Shown here: in pieces, positions 8,389 to 16,110 of the stretch
Layout of the letters: each line of letters begins with the position of its first letter
Numbering within the stretch: position 1 is the stretch's first letter
The notes under the pieces: model-generated
Seen by the model: only the letters and a program-made list of their open reading frames with translations
Databases searched by the model: none
Told to the model about the DNA's origin: nothing
Program-made: the position numbers and the translations under genes
Assembly: GCA_024693915.1 (NCBI GenBank)
Contig: JAILKG010000195.1
Location: forward strand, 1-33,005
Direction: 5' to 3'
DNA: 33,005 nucleotides
Origin: Treponema sp.
GTDB lineage: Bacteria > Spirochaetota > Spirochaetia > Treponematales > Treponemataceae

Positions 8389-8645
8389 GGACCGGCAAAG
8401 AGTGGGTGAGCTGGCTGTGGCCTGGCCGGAACAGTGGGATTTTAAGAGTCCGGATTTTTATTGAAGATGGCGGGCTTTGCCGGGACCGAGCGTTGGCGGG
8501 CCCTGGAAGGCGCCTGGGAAGAGAAGGGGCTGGATCAGAAAGTTTAATTCACAGGGGCAATGAGCAGGGCGGAAACAGGGGCAATTTTTTATAATTGTTA
8601 GATTGCCCCGTGTTGCGCCCAAAAAAAAGAAAAAAGAGGAAAATT

Positions 8646-10121
8646 TTGAGTTTAAATTGCAACGAAATAAATCTTGTTTTAGAGGAACTGGCTCTGGAAG
8701 GGGCTTTTATTCAGGATATTGTTCAGCCGGGTTACGAAAGTATTGCTTTTTATGTGTACGGGGAGCAGGGGGCTAAGACGGTTCTAGTTTCCACTTCTCA
8801 GAAGGGCTGCCGAATTAATGAAACCAGGCGAAAAATCGTGAAAAATGATAAGCCTTTGCGTTTTATGGAAATTTTAAAGTCCAGAATAAAGGGGTCTAAG
8901 ATTGAAAAATGCCGGCAGCTGGATTTTATGAGAATTATTCTGATGGAACTGAGTCACGGTGAGGAAAAATTCAGGCTGTATTTCAGGTTATGGAGCGGAA
9001 ATCCTAATATTATTCTGTGCAATCAGGAAAATTTGATTCTGGACACTATGTTCAGGCGGCCAAAAAAGGGTGAAATTACTGGCCAGACTTTTATTTTGCC
9101 GGAAAATACCGGAAGTAAAGAAGACGCCAAAAAGTGGCAGATAAGGGATTTTAGCGAGCTTAAGGAAATTCTGGAAGAAAAAAAAGAGGAGAAGGACGGC
9201 CTGCAGAGGAGCAGTTTCCCGGATTTTGACAGTCTTTCTTTTAACCAGAAGGTGGATATCTGGTACAGCGAAGAGTCGGATAGCCTTTCAAGAAAAAGTC
9301 TTCTGGAGCAGGCTGAAAAATGGTTTCAGGCCGGTCTTGCCCGTCTGGAAGGGGCTCTGGAAAAGCTGAAGGAGAAAAAACGGCTTTTTGAAAATTCGGA
9401 AAATTTGAAGCATCAGGGGGACTTGCTTCTTTCTAACGCTTATCTGTGGGATGGGAAAGCTTCCTTTCTGGAATGCGAGGACTATGAAAATGGAAGAAAG
9501 GTGAGAATCCTGATGGATCCAAAAAAGAGCCCTCAGGAGAATGCGGCCCTTCTTTATGAGACTTATAAAAAGCAGGAAAGCGGAAAAGAGGGGCTTTTAC
9601 ACGATATTGAAATTACTGAAAAGAAAATTCAGAAGTTGAAGGACCAGTATCAGGAAATTCTCAATGAAAAAAATCCTATAAAAATTGAGCAGCTTTTGAG
9701 GCGGGATACAAAACCAAAGCAACAGCAGAAAAAAAGTCATCCCGGGCTGGATTACACGGTGAACGACTGGTATATCCTTGTTGGGCGGGATGCCAATGAA
9801 AACGACGAGCTTTTGCGCCACCATGTGCGGGGAAACGATTTGTGGCTGCACGTAAGGGATTTTCCAGGAGGTTATGTTTTTATAAAAGCCCGCAATGGAA
9901 AGACGGTGCCCCTGGAGGTACTTTTGGATGCGGCTAATCTTGCGGTTTACTACTCTAAGGCAAGGAATAATACCAAGGTGGATTTGTATTACACTGAGGT
10001 GAAATATCTTCGACGGGCTAAAAATGGGCCTAAGGGACTTGTTCTGCCTACCCACGAAAAAAATCTCTGCATTACACCGGATAAAAAGAGGCTGGAAAGG
10101 CTGGAAGAAGAAAAGATATAG
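8646..10121 (+). CDS. NFACT family / RqcH-like ribosome quality-control protein
   Basis: ORF track starts at TTG 8595; TTG at 8646 preceded by AAGAGGAAA fits better (LSLNCNEINLVLEELALEGAFIQDIVQPGYESIAFYVY). C-terminal NFACT-R: DWYILVGRDANENDELLRHHVRGNDLWLHVRDFPGGYVFIKAR. Confidence 0.9.
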   Translation: MSLNCNEINLVLEELALEGAFIQDIVQPGYESIAFYVYGEQGAKTVLVSTSQKGCRINETRRKIVKNDKPLRFMEILKSRIKGSKIEKCRQLDFMRIILMELSHGEEKFRLYFRLWSGNPNIILCNQENLILDTMFRRPKKGEITGQTFILPENTGSKEDAKKWQIRDFSELKEILEEKKEEKDGLQRSSFPDFDSLSFNQKVDIWYSEESDSLSRKSLLEQAEKWFQAGLARLEGALEKLKEKKRLFENSENLKHQGDLLLSNAYLWDGKASFLECEDYENGRKVRILMDPKKSPQENAALLYETYKKQESGKEGLLHDIEITEKKIQKLKDQYQEILNEKNPIKIEQLLRRDTKPKQQQKKSHPGLDYTVNDWYILVGRDANENDELLRHHVRGNDLWLHVRDFPGGYVFIKARNGKTVPLEVLLDAANLAVYYSKARNNTKVDLYYTEVKYLRRAKNGPKGLVLPTHEKNLCITPDKKRLERLEEEKI

Positions 10122-10159
10122 GAAAGGCTGGGAGAAGAAAAAATATAGGAAAGGCTGGG
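10094..10159 (+). repeat. 27-bp tandem repeat (about 2.4 copies) spanning the rqcH-like stop codon
   Basis: Units GGAAAGGCTGGAAGAAGAAAAGATATA (10094-10120), GGAAAGGCTGGGAGAAGAAAAAATATA (10121-10147), GGAAAGGCTGGG (10148-10159). Confidence 0.9.
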
Positions 10160-10356
10160 AGTCTGCAGTTTTAAAAAGAGATTTGCGAATTTTCCAGCTG
10201 GAAGAATAAAAGATTTTTTTTATGGGAGATGTGATGTCCTGGGGAGGATTTTTTTTGAGGACTAAAAATTTTTTGCCGCCAGTGCTGAGGAGGCGTGTAT
10301 GCCGCGCCTGGGGAAAATGCTGATGTGGGGCACTCTGGAAATATTGTGAATAAAAA

Positions 10357-10408
10357 AAATATGGTGGTTGAGCTTCTCGTCCGAAGGCGCGAAGCAACCA
10401 CCATATTT
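10357..10408. repeat. REP-style palindrome 1
   Basis: AAATATGGTGGTT ... AACCACCATATTT, 13-bp perfect stem, inside TTGAGCTTCTCGTCCGAAGGCGCGAAGC. Confidence 0.8.
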
Positions 10409-10417
10409 AGTCTTCCT

Positions 10418-10469
10418 GGTCATTACTTCGCTTCGCTCCGTGCGCAAGCGGGCGACAGGCTCAATGACC
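10418..10469. repeat. REP-style palindrome 2, inverted relative to palindrome 1
   Basis: GGTCATT ... AATGACC; reverse complement GGTCATTGAGCCTGTCGCCCGC...GCGAAGTAATGACC aligns with palindrome 1 GGTGGTTGAGCTTCTCGTCCG...GAAGCAACCACC. Confidence 0.7.
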
Positions 10470-10508
10470 GTATGGGGTAAAATTATTGGATAGCCCTATC
10501 AGCTCAGC

Positions 10509-12908
10509 TTAGAAGCGCTCAGCTTTTCCGCTCTTTTTTTTGTAAAGACCGGCGCTACCGCTTCTTTCAGTTGGAGTATGGAAGTTAGGTCTGGAAGAGC
10601 GGCTTTTTGAATACTGTTCTTTTTCAGAAAAGCGCCGTCTTTCACCCCTTTCGCCTCTTTCTTCTTTATCGAATCTGTCGAATCGCTGGCGGTCAGAAGA
10701 GTCGCTGCGATCCGATCTGTCTGAGCGGTTGCGGCGTTTTCTGTCGGAAAAGTCCCTGAAATCTCCCCGGGAATCCCTGCTCCGGCGGCTTTTTGAAAAA
10801 TCCCCTTCCTTTGTGTCTATGTGCATGTGAGGAATTCTGCTTGAGCCCTTTGACATTTCCAGAGCTTTTTTTGCAGCCGCCTTTGGAAGGCTGATAAGAG
10901 AGAAGGTCTGGGCAATGTCGATGCGGTCAACCTGTCGTCCTGGAATGTGAAGCAGGCGTGAAAAATAGTCGGCCAGGCTTCGTGCGTTGTAGCCGTCTTT
11001 TTTTCCAAGCTGAACATAAAGACGTAGCTGGTCTTCCGAATTTCCATGGGCCTGAATTTTTCCGTAGCGGGATTTATCCAGTTTGGAAGCGTACATTACA
11101 GAAAGCACGGCTGCAAGAACGTCCTGGGAATCATTGTTTCGGCAGAGTTCGCTTGCCATCTTTTCGAACATTGGAGAAACTTTAATCAGGCTGGAGTTGG
11201 TTGTGTCAACTTCCTTGATATCTTCAAAGATTTTTTCTTCTGCATCTGTATCAGTAAGGTTTGTGAGAGCAGGCATTTCATCTTCTGTATCTGAATCCTG
11301 GCCGTCAGTGGCAAAAGTTTCCTGATCTGAAGAGCTGGCTGAAAGTGAAGTGCCAGAAGCTGTGTTTTCAAGTGCTTCTGAAGAATTCTGGTTTTCCAGG
11401 TTTTCAGAATTTTCACCTGCCGGAGTATTTTTTGAAGAAGCCTTTTCTTCTTTGCCAGAATCAGCAGCTTTCTGGTTGAAAAGTTCATTTTCCTCATTTT
11501 CTACAGAACTTTGTGCCTGGTCGGCTTCGTCCTCTTTTTTCTGAAGGTGAAGGGTATTCAGACCCAGCTGATTTTTGAGTTCAGAGAAAATGCGGGCTTT
11601 TTTCTTGTTCAAAACTTCATCGATTGTAGGAATCTGTTCTTCTTTTAATTCACCTTTGCTGGCTTTTCTGATTGCCCGCTGAAGGAAGGTGAGTTTTCTG
11701 CTTTCATTGAGAGCAACAAAAGTTACGGCTGTACCGGCTGAACCTGCGCGACCGGTTCGTCCGATTCGGTGAACATAAGTTGCGGCGTCGAATGGAAGAG
11801 AATAGTTTACTACGTGGCTAAGGCCTGAAATATCGATTCCTCTGGCAGCAACATCGGTTGCAACAAGAATACGGGTCTTTTTGCTTCTGAATCTAGAAAG
11901 AATCTTTTCACGCTGAGTCTGAGCAATATCTCCGTGGAGAGCAGCGGCTTCGTAGCCTTTTTCGTCCAGTGTTTTTGAAACGAAATCTGCGTCGTTCTTA
12001 GTCTGTGTAAAAACAAGACCGTAAAAATCATCTGCAATGTCGATAAGGCGGACAAGGGCATCGATTTTTTCGCTTTCTTTGAGAACCCAGAATTTCTGTT
12101 CAATCAAAAGAGGTTCGTCAAGAACTCCTTCTTCTTCAACGATTTCGTAATCGCCCATGAATTCTCCGGCGATTTTTAAAATTTCCGGTGGCATTGTGGC
12201 GCTGAACAAAAGAATGCGGGCATCCGGGTTTGCTTTTCTGAAAATAGCTTCGATATCATCAATAAAGCCCATGTCCAGCATTTCATCTCCTTCGTCAAGG
12301 ATGAAATAGTCGATTTTGCTTATATCCAGTGTTTTTCTTTCCAGGTGATCCTGAATACGGCCAGGAGTTCCAACTACGATTTCAGTTCCTTTTTTAAGGT
12401 CTTTTATCTGTGTTGCGTAAGAAGCGCCGCCGTAGAGTACGCAGGAGCGGGGAGATTTTCCCTCTGTAAATGACTGCATTTCGTTGCAAGTCTGAATTGC
12501 AAGTTCTCTGGTTGGTTCAAGAATAAGGGCTTTTACCTGTCCCTGACTTTCCCTGAGTTTTTGAATGATAGGAAGACCAAAGGCGGCGGTTTTTCCAGTT
12601 CCAGTGCGGGCCTTTGCAATCATGTTTGCTTCCCCGGAAAGAAGACGGGGAATAGCCAGTGTCTGAATTGGAGAAGGGGTTTTAAAACCTTTTTTTTCGA
12701 TTGCTTTTAAGGTGAGTTCGTCCAGTCCTAAATCTTCAAAAGAAATTTCGCCATCATCAAGGGCGTTTTCTTCATTTTGAACTGCTTGAGCAGTTTGACT
12801 TGCTGCTGTTTGTGATTCTGGGGCATTTTTTGCCTCCAGCTGTTCCTCCAAAGGAACAATTTCATCGTTTTCTGATAAATCCATAAAAATACCTGATACC
12901 TTTTTCAC
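10509..12908 (-). CDS. DEAD-box RNA helicase with DbpA-like RNA-binding domain and low-complexity linker and tail
   Basis: 799 aa; ARTGTGKTAAFGLP, PTRELAIQ, DEGDEML (DExD-type), SATMP, HRIGRTGRAG; C-terminal YVQLGKKDGYNARSLADYFSRLLHIPGRQVDRIDIAQTFSLISLP. ATG at 12884 is an alternative start. Confidence 0.93.
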   Translation of the reverse strand: MKKVSGIFMDLSENDEIVPLEEQLEAKNAPESQTAASQTAQAVQNEENALDDGEISFEDLGLDELTLKAIEKKGFKTPSPIQTLAIPRLLSGEANMIAKARTGTGKTAAFGLPIIQKLRESQGQVKALILEPTRELAIQTCNEMQSFTEGKSPRSCVLYGGASYATQIKDLKKGTEIVVGTPGRIQDHLERKTLDISKIDYFILDEGDEMLDMGFIDDIEAIFRKANPDARILLFSATMPPEILKIAGEFMGDYEIVEEEGVLDEPLLIEQKFWVLKESEKIDALVRLIDIADDFYGLVFTQTKNDADFVSKTLDEKGYEAAALHGDIAQTQREKILSRFRSKKTRILVATDVAARGIDISGLSHVVNYSLPFDAATYVHRIGRTGRAGSAGTAVTFVALNESRKLTFLQRAIRKASKGELKEEQIPTIDEVLNKKKARIFSELKNQLGLNTLHLQKKEDEADQAQSSVENEENELFNQKAADSGKEEKASSKNTPAGENSENLENQNSSEALENTASGTSLSASSSDQETFATDGQDSDTEDEMPALTNLTDTDAEEKIFEDIKEVDTTNSSLIKVSPMFEKMASELCRNNDSQDVLAAVLSVMYASKLDKSRYGKIQAHGNSEDQLRLYVQLGKKDGYNARSLADYFSRLLHIPGRQVDRIDIAQTFSLISLPKAAAKKALEMSKGSSRIPHMHIDTKEGDFSKSRRSRDSRGDFRDFSDRKRRNRSDRSDRSDSSDRQRFDRFDKEERGERGERRRFSEKEQYSKSRSSRPNFHTPTERSGSAGLYKKKSGKAERF

Positions 12909-13003
12909 GACTTATAAATCTTCAGACCAAAGCCTACCAGTGTATGTCCGGATTTATCTTTCGTGATTTTTTAATGAGAGAAAATTTCCCATTTTGAGAT
13001 TTC

Positions 13004-13032
13004 ACTATAATAGAAAAAAAATGAAAATTCAA
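13004..13032 (-). promoter_or_regulatory. Candidate sigma70-type promoter for the DEAD-box helicase gene
   Basis: On the minus strand TTGAAT, 17-bp spacer, TATAGT. Confidence 0.55.
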
Positions 13033-13064
13033 GCAAAGGACGGAATATTTCGCATGTAGCTGGA

Positions 13065-13117
13065 GGAGGAGTTGGATTAAGTGGAGGAGTTGGATTAAGT
13101 GGAGGAGTGGGGGGGGG
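13065..13117. repeat. 18-bp tandem repeat (about 2.5 copies) ending in a G9 homopolymer
   Basis: GGAGGAGTTGGATTAAGT at 13065-13082 and 13083-13100, then GGAGGAGT and nine G (13109-13117). Confidence 0.92.
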
Positions 13118-13236
13118 CTGACTGTATTCTGACTGGATTCTTTTTTTCGACCTTGAGTTAAAAAACGCAGCCATCGTAAGCATTAGTCCCTGGAAGAAAC
13201 TTTGAGTCTGATGGCTGATCTTTGTCTTACAAAAAA

Positions 13237-14784
13237 TTAAGCCTCTTCTTCCATTTTTGTAAGACTTTCTTTTATCAGAGTTGAGAAAAGATAGATTTTT
13301 TTGTACAGGTTCATGTTTACATCTTTTAATGGAACTTCTGAATACTTGTCCAGTTCTTTCCAGTTTCCGATTATCTGTGGTTTTGACTTTCCGTAATCTT
13401 CAATGAGGGTTTTTATGATTTTACCCATAGTGATAAGGTTACGGGTGCTGGCAACGATAAATTTATAGGCAGCTTCGTTAGCGTCGTTTACCAGGCGGTT
13501 TACGATATTTTTTGAACTTGAGTCCCTATCTGTTTTTGGAAGCAGGGTTTTGATTTTGATTCCGATTGGGCCGTCTTCTGCAAGTTCTGAGTCAAACTGA
13601 ATAATCTGGTCTGCTGTCTGAAGAAGGGAGTTATAGGCATCAGAGAAAGATGTAGAAAGAGGCTGGGTTTCCCACTGACCGCGAACAAGAACGATATCAT
13701 AATATTCACGGATATTCTTTTTGAAAATTTCCAGAAGGAAAGTTTTAAGGTAGCCCAGGGCTTCTACATTGTTGAAGGTATCCAGTCTTTTGTGTTTTAA
13801 AGTTGTATTCCAGTTTTCACTGTAATTCTTGAGGTTAGAAATTTCGATGTTAGGGAAAAGCTGGGAACAGATGTCGCCGGTTTTGTGAGCTTTTTCCTGA
13901 GCAATCAGCTGGTTTATTGTTTTTTCAGCGTCGCCTTTGATTTTGTCCAGGTGTGGCTCGATGATGTTAGGATTTGAGTCGCTGAGTTCAACTGTTGCAG
14001 AAGGATCTGAACTGATGAGCTTCATCATCATTTCAAAAGTTCCTGAAAGTTTAAGGCTCTGAATTCTCTGAATTACTTTTTTCCAGTTTTGCAGTGTTAC
14101 CGGTTCAACGCCCTTGTAGACACGGAGAAGCTTTATGCAGTTTGTCCAGTCAATGTCCAGAGGAAGAGTCCAGGCCGCTGCCATAAAATCTTTGAGCTCA
14201 CCAAGGATATATTCTGCGTTGATTTTTTCAAAGTTAGGCATGGTGTTAAAATCAGCTTCCCTCATTCCCTTGTTAAATTTTTTAAGGAAAAAGTAGAAGT
14301 CAAAAGTACAGAAATCTTTCATACAGATTAACTGCTTGTAAAGACCGTCAATTTCCGTAATTTTTTCAAGGGTAAAAAAATCTGAATATGTGCTGATTCT
14401 TTCCTGAGCCTGAGCCTGAAGATTTGCGATTGGAATTTCCTTGCTCATTTTTATCAGGTTTTCTTCGCTGATTGATTCTTCAATGTTTCTGATTTCTTCT
14501 GTTGTAAGAAAATCGATAGAAAGGCGTTTTAAAACATTAGGATTTGCCACGCTCTGGAACATTGTCTGAGCCGGGTAAATTACCTTATAAATTTCATACA
14601 TGAATTTTGCCAGAGTAGGAAGGGCTTCGTTTCCCTGAAATTTATAGAATTTATTGTAACGGGATTTTGAAAGCTTTTTTGAGATATTTTTAAGCTGCCG
14701 TCTTTTTTCTGCATCAGCATCGTTTTTTCCAAAAAGTGAATCTAAAATGCTCTGTAAAAATCCGTTGGAATTGCCTTTCTTCAT
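13237..14784 (-). CDS. Conserved hypothetical protein, possibly spirochaete-restricted (DUF5312-like)
   Basis: 515 aa intact ORF, MKKGNSNGFLQSILDSLFGKNDADAEKRRQLKNISKKLSKSRYNKFYKF...; family named from memory. Confidence 0.7.
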   Translation of the reverse strand: MKKGNSNGFLQSILDSLFGKNDADAEKRRQLKNISKKLSKSRYNKFYKFQGNEALPTLAKFMYEIYKVIYPAQTMFQSVANPNVLKRLSIDFLTTEEIRNIEESISEENLIKMSKEIPIANLQAQAQERISTYSDFFTLEKITEIDGLYKQLICMKDFCTFDFYFFLKKFNKGMREADFNTMPNFEKINAEYILGELKDFMAAAWTLPLDIDWTNCIKLLRVYKGVEPVTLQNWKKVIQRIQSLKLSGTFEMMMKLISSDPSATVELSDSNPNIIEPHLDKIKGDAEKTINQLIAQEKAHKTGDICSQLFPNIEISNLKNYSENWNTTLKHKRLDTFNNVEALGYLKTFLLEIFKKNIREYYDIVLVRGQWETQPLSTSFSDAYNSLLQTADQIIQFDSELAEDGPIGIKIKTLLPKTDRDSSSKNIVNRLVNDANEAAYKFIVASTRNLITMGKIIKTLIEDYGKSKPQIIGNWKELDKYSEVPLKDVNMNLYKKIYLFSTLIKESLTKMEEEA

Positions 14785-14844
14785 ATTGTAAATATAAATA
14801 ATTCAAGGCTTTGTGTCAAACTTTTAGCAGTGTTTTGAATAGTT

Positions 14845-14912
14845 TTTTTTGGACCGTGGCAATGCCGACCAGAGCGCTTTTATTTGTAAAATATATTAAT
14901 AATGCGTTTGCC
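14845..14912 (+). repeat. Dispersed 68-bp repeat, copy 2 (truncated MITE right end)
   Basis: One mismatch to 1065-1132. Terminal CTG absent; no left TIR seen upstream. Confidence 0.93.
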
Positions 14913-15049
14913 TTCTTGCTAAATCAACATATTATAGAAAAAAATTAAAAAATGCGTTACAATATTTTGTTAATTAGTCTTAATTTTAAGTATACAAATT
15001 TGAAACTTTAATTTATGGCTGATCATTAAAACTTTTTACGGAGTTTATT

Positions 15050-16099
15050 ATGAAAAGAATTATTATGGCTTCTGTGGCTATTTTGTCGGCGGCTCTGGTT
15101 TTTGCTTACAACCCGCCGGTAGGTTCTCAGAATTTATTCAATCTTTCTAGTCCGACAATTTTAACTTCTGCTACTTCAAGTGCAGGAGGTGGAATATTCA
15201 TGCCTGGAGCAGAGTCTATTTCTCTGAACCCGGCTTTGACTGCCCTGGAGCAGAGAACTCAGCTTGATATTGGTTTTACTGCCCTTATTTCTACAAACAG
15301 TGAAGAATCTGGTGGAGCAGCCGTTCAGACTGGAATTTTGATTCCAACAAAGGCTTTTGTTTCCAGCGGAATTTTGAACGGAGTTTTCTGTTCTGCTGAC
15401 TGTATGGATATTGCAAACACATTTAATATGCGGGCAGGAATTGCTAAGGAAATTACAGACCGCCTGAGTCTTGGACTCAGCCTGAACGGCGGTATTTTCT
15501 GGGGTGCAGATTCTGACTGGGCTCTGGGTGCTGATTTTGGTCTTCTTTACCGCCTGGGAAATCTGGGCTTTATGAAAGATTTTAGAATCGGTTTTGCAGA
15601 AATGAACCTGGGTAAGTATTATTCCAACACTCTTCCAGGACTGAACGATTCTTCTTCTACAGATGATTTCCCTGGAATTCTTACAACCCGTCTTGGTGTT
15701 GCAGCTCTGCTTTTCAGTACAGAGCAGTTTAAAGGCGGTTTCTCCTTTGATATGTCCATTCCAACCTTCAAAGATGTGATTTTTGATTTTGGTCTTCAGT
15801 TCAGCTTTAAGGATCTTGTTTACCTCTCTATTGCAGAAAAAATTGACGTTGTTGAAGCAAGCCAGGGACACGCAGATCTGATTCCAGCAATTGGGCTTAG
15901 CTTTAAGGTTAATTTGAATGCAAAGAACAACGATTACCTGAAGAGCCACAGCTGGGATTCAAGCGAAATGCTTGCAGGTCTTGCATGGCAGCAGAAATAT
16001 GAAGAAATTCAGGCTGTTTCAGGTGGTGCAAGAATCTATCTTGGACAGAAGGATGTAAATCCTCCTGTAATCCAGCTTTGGGTAGACGATAAAGAATAA
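15050..16099 (+). CDS. Outer-membrane beta-barrel-like protein (UPF0164 / treponemal family)
   Basis: 349 aa; signal peptide MKRIIMASVAILSAALVFAYNPPVGSQN; GGGIFMPGAESISLNPALTALEQRTQLDIGFTAL; ACGGAG RBS. Confidence 0.75.
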   Translation: MKRIIMASVAILSAALVFAYNPPVGSQNLFNLSSPTILTSATSSAGGGIFMPGAESISLNPALTALEQRTQLDIGFTALISTNSEESGGAAVQTGILIPTKAFVSSGILNGVFCSADCMDIANTFNMRAGIAKEITDRLSLGLSLNGGIFWGADSDWALGADFGLLYRLGNLGFMKDFRIGFAEMNLGKYYSNTLPGLNDSSSTDDFPGILTTRLGVAALLFSTEQFKGGFSFDMSIPTFKDVIFDFGLQFSFKDLVYLSIAEKIDVVEASQGHADLIPAIGLSFKVNLNAKNNDYLKSHSWDSSEMLAGLAWQQKYEEIQAVSGGARIYLGQKDVNPPVIQLWVDDKE

Positions 16100-16110
16100 G
16101 GTGGCACGCA

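Noticed and set aside
9597-10397. 266-aa minus-strand ORF across the rqcH-like gene
   Set aside because: Antisense to a clear NFACT coding region; Phe/Gln/Pro-rich with no recognisable domain.
12971-13183. 70-aa minus-strand ORF with PTPPLN repeats
   Set aside because: Overlaps the promoter of the DEAD-box gene and arises from the 18-bp repeat; no ribosome-binding site evident. The repeat itself is reported, not the ORF.
13237-14784. Possible CRISPR or phage locus in the hypothetical-rich middle of the window
   Set aside because: No regularly spaced short repeats with unique spacers, no cas, capsid, terminase or integrase genes anywhere in the window.
15176-15949. 257-aa minus-strand ORF inside the UPF0164-like gene
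   Set aside because: Fully antisense to a convincing exported barrel protein; Asn/Lys/Ser-rich translation without motifs.
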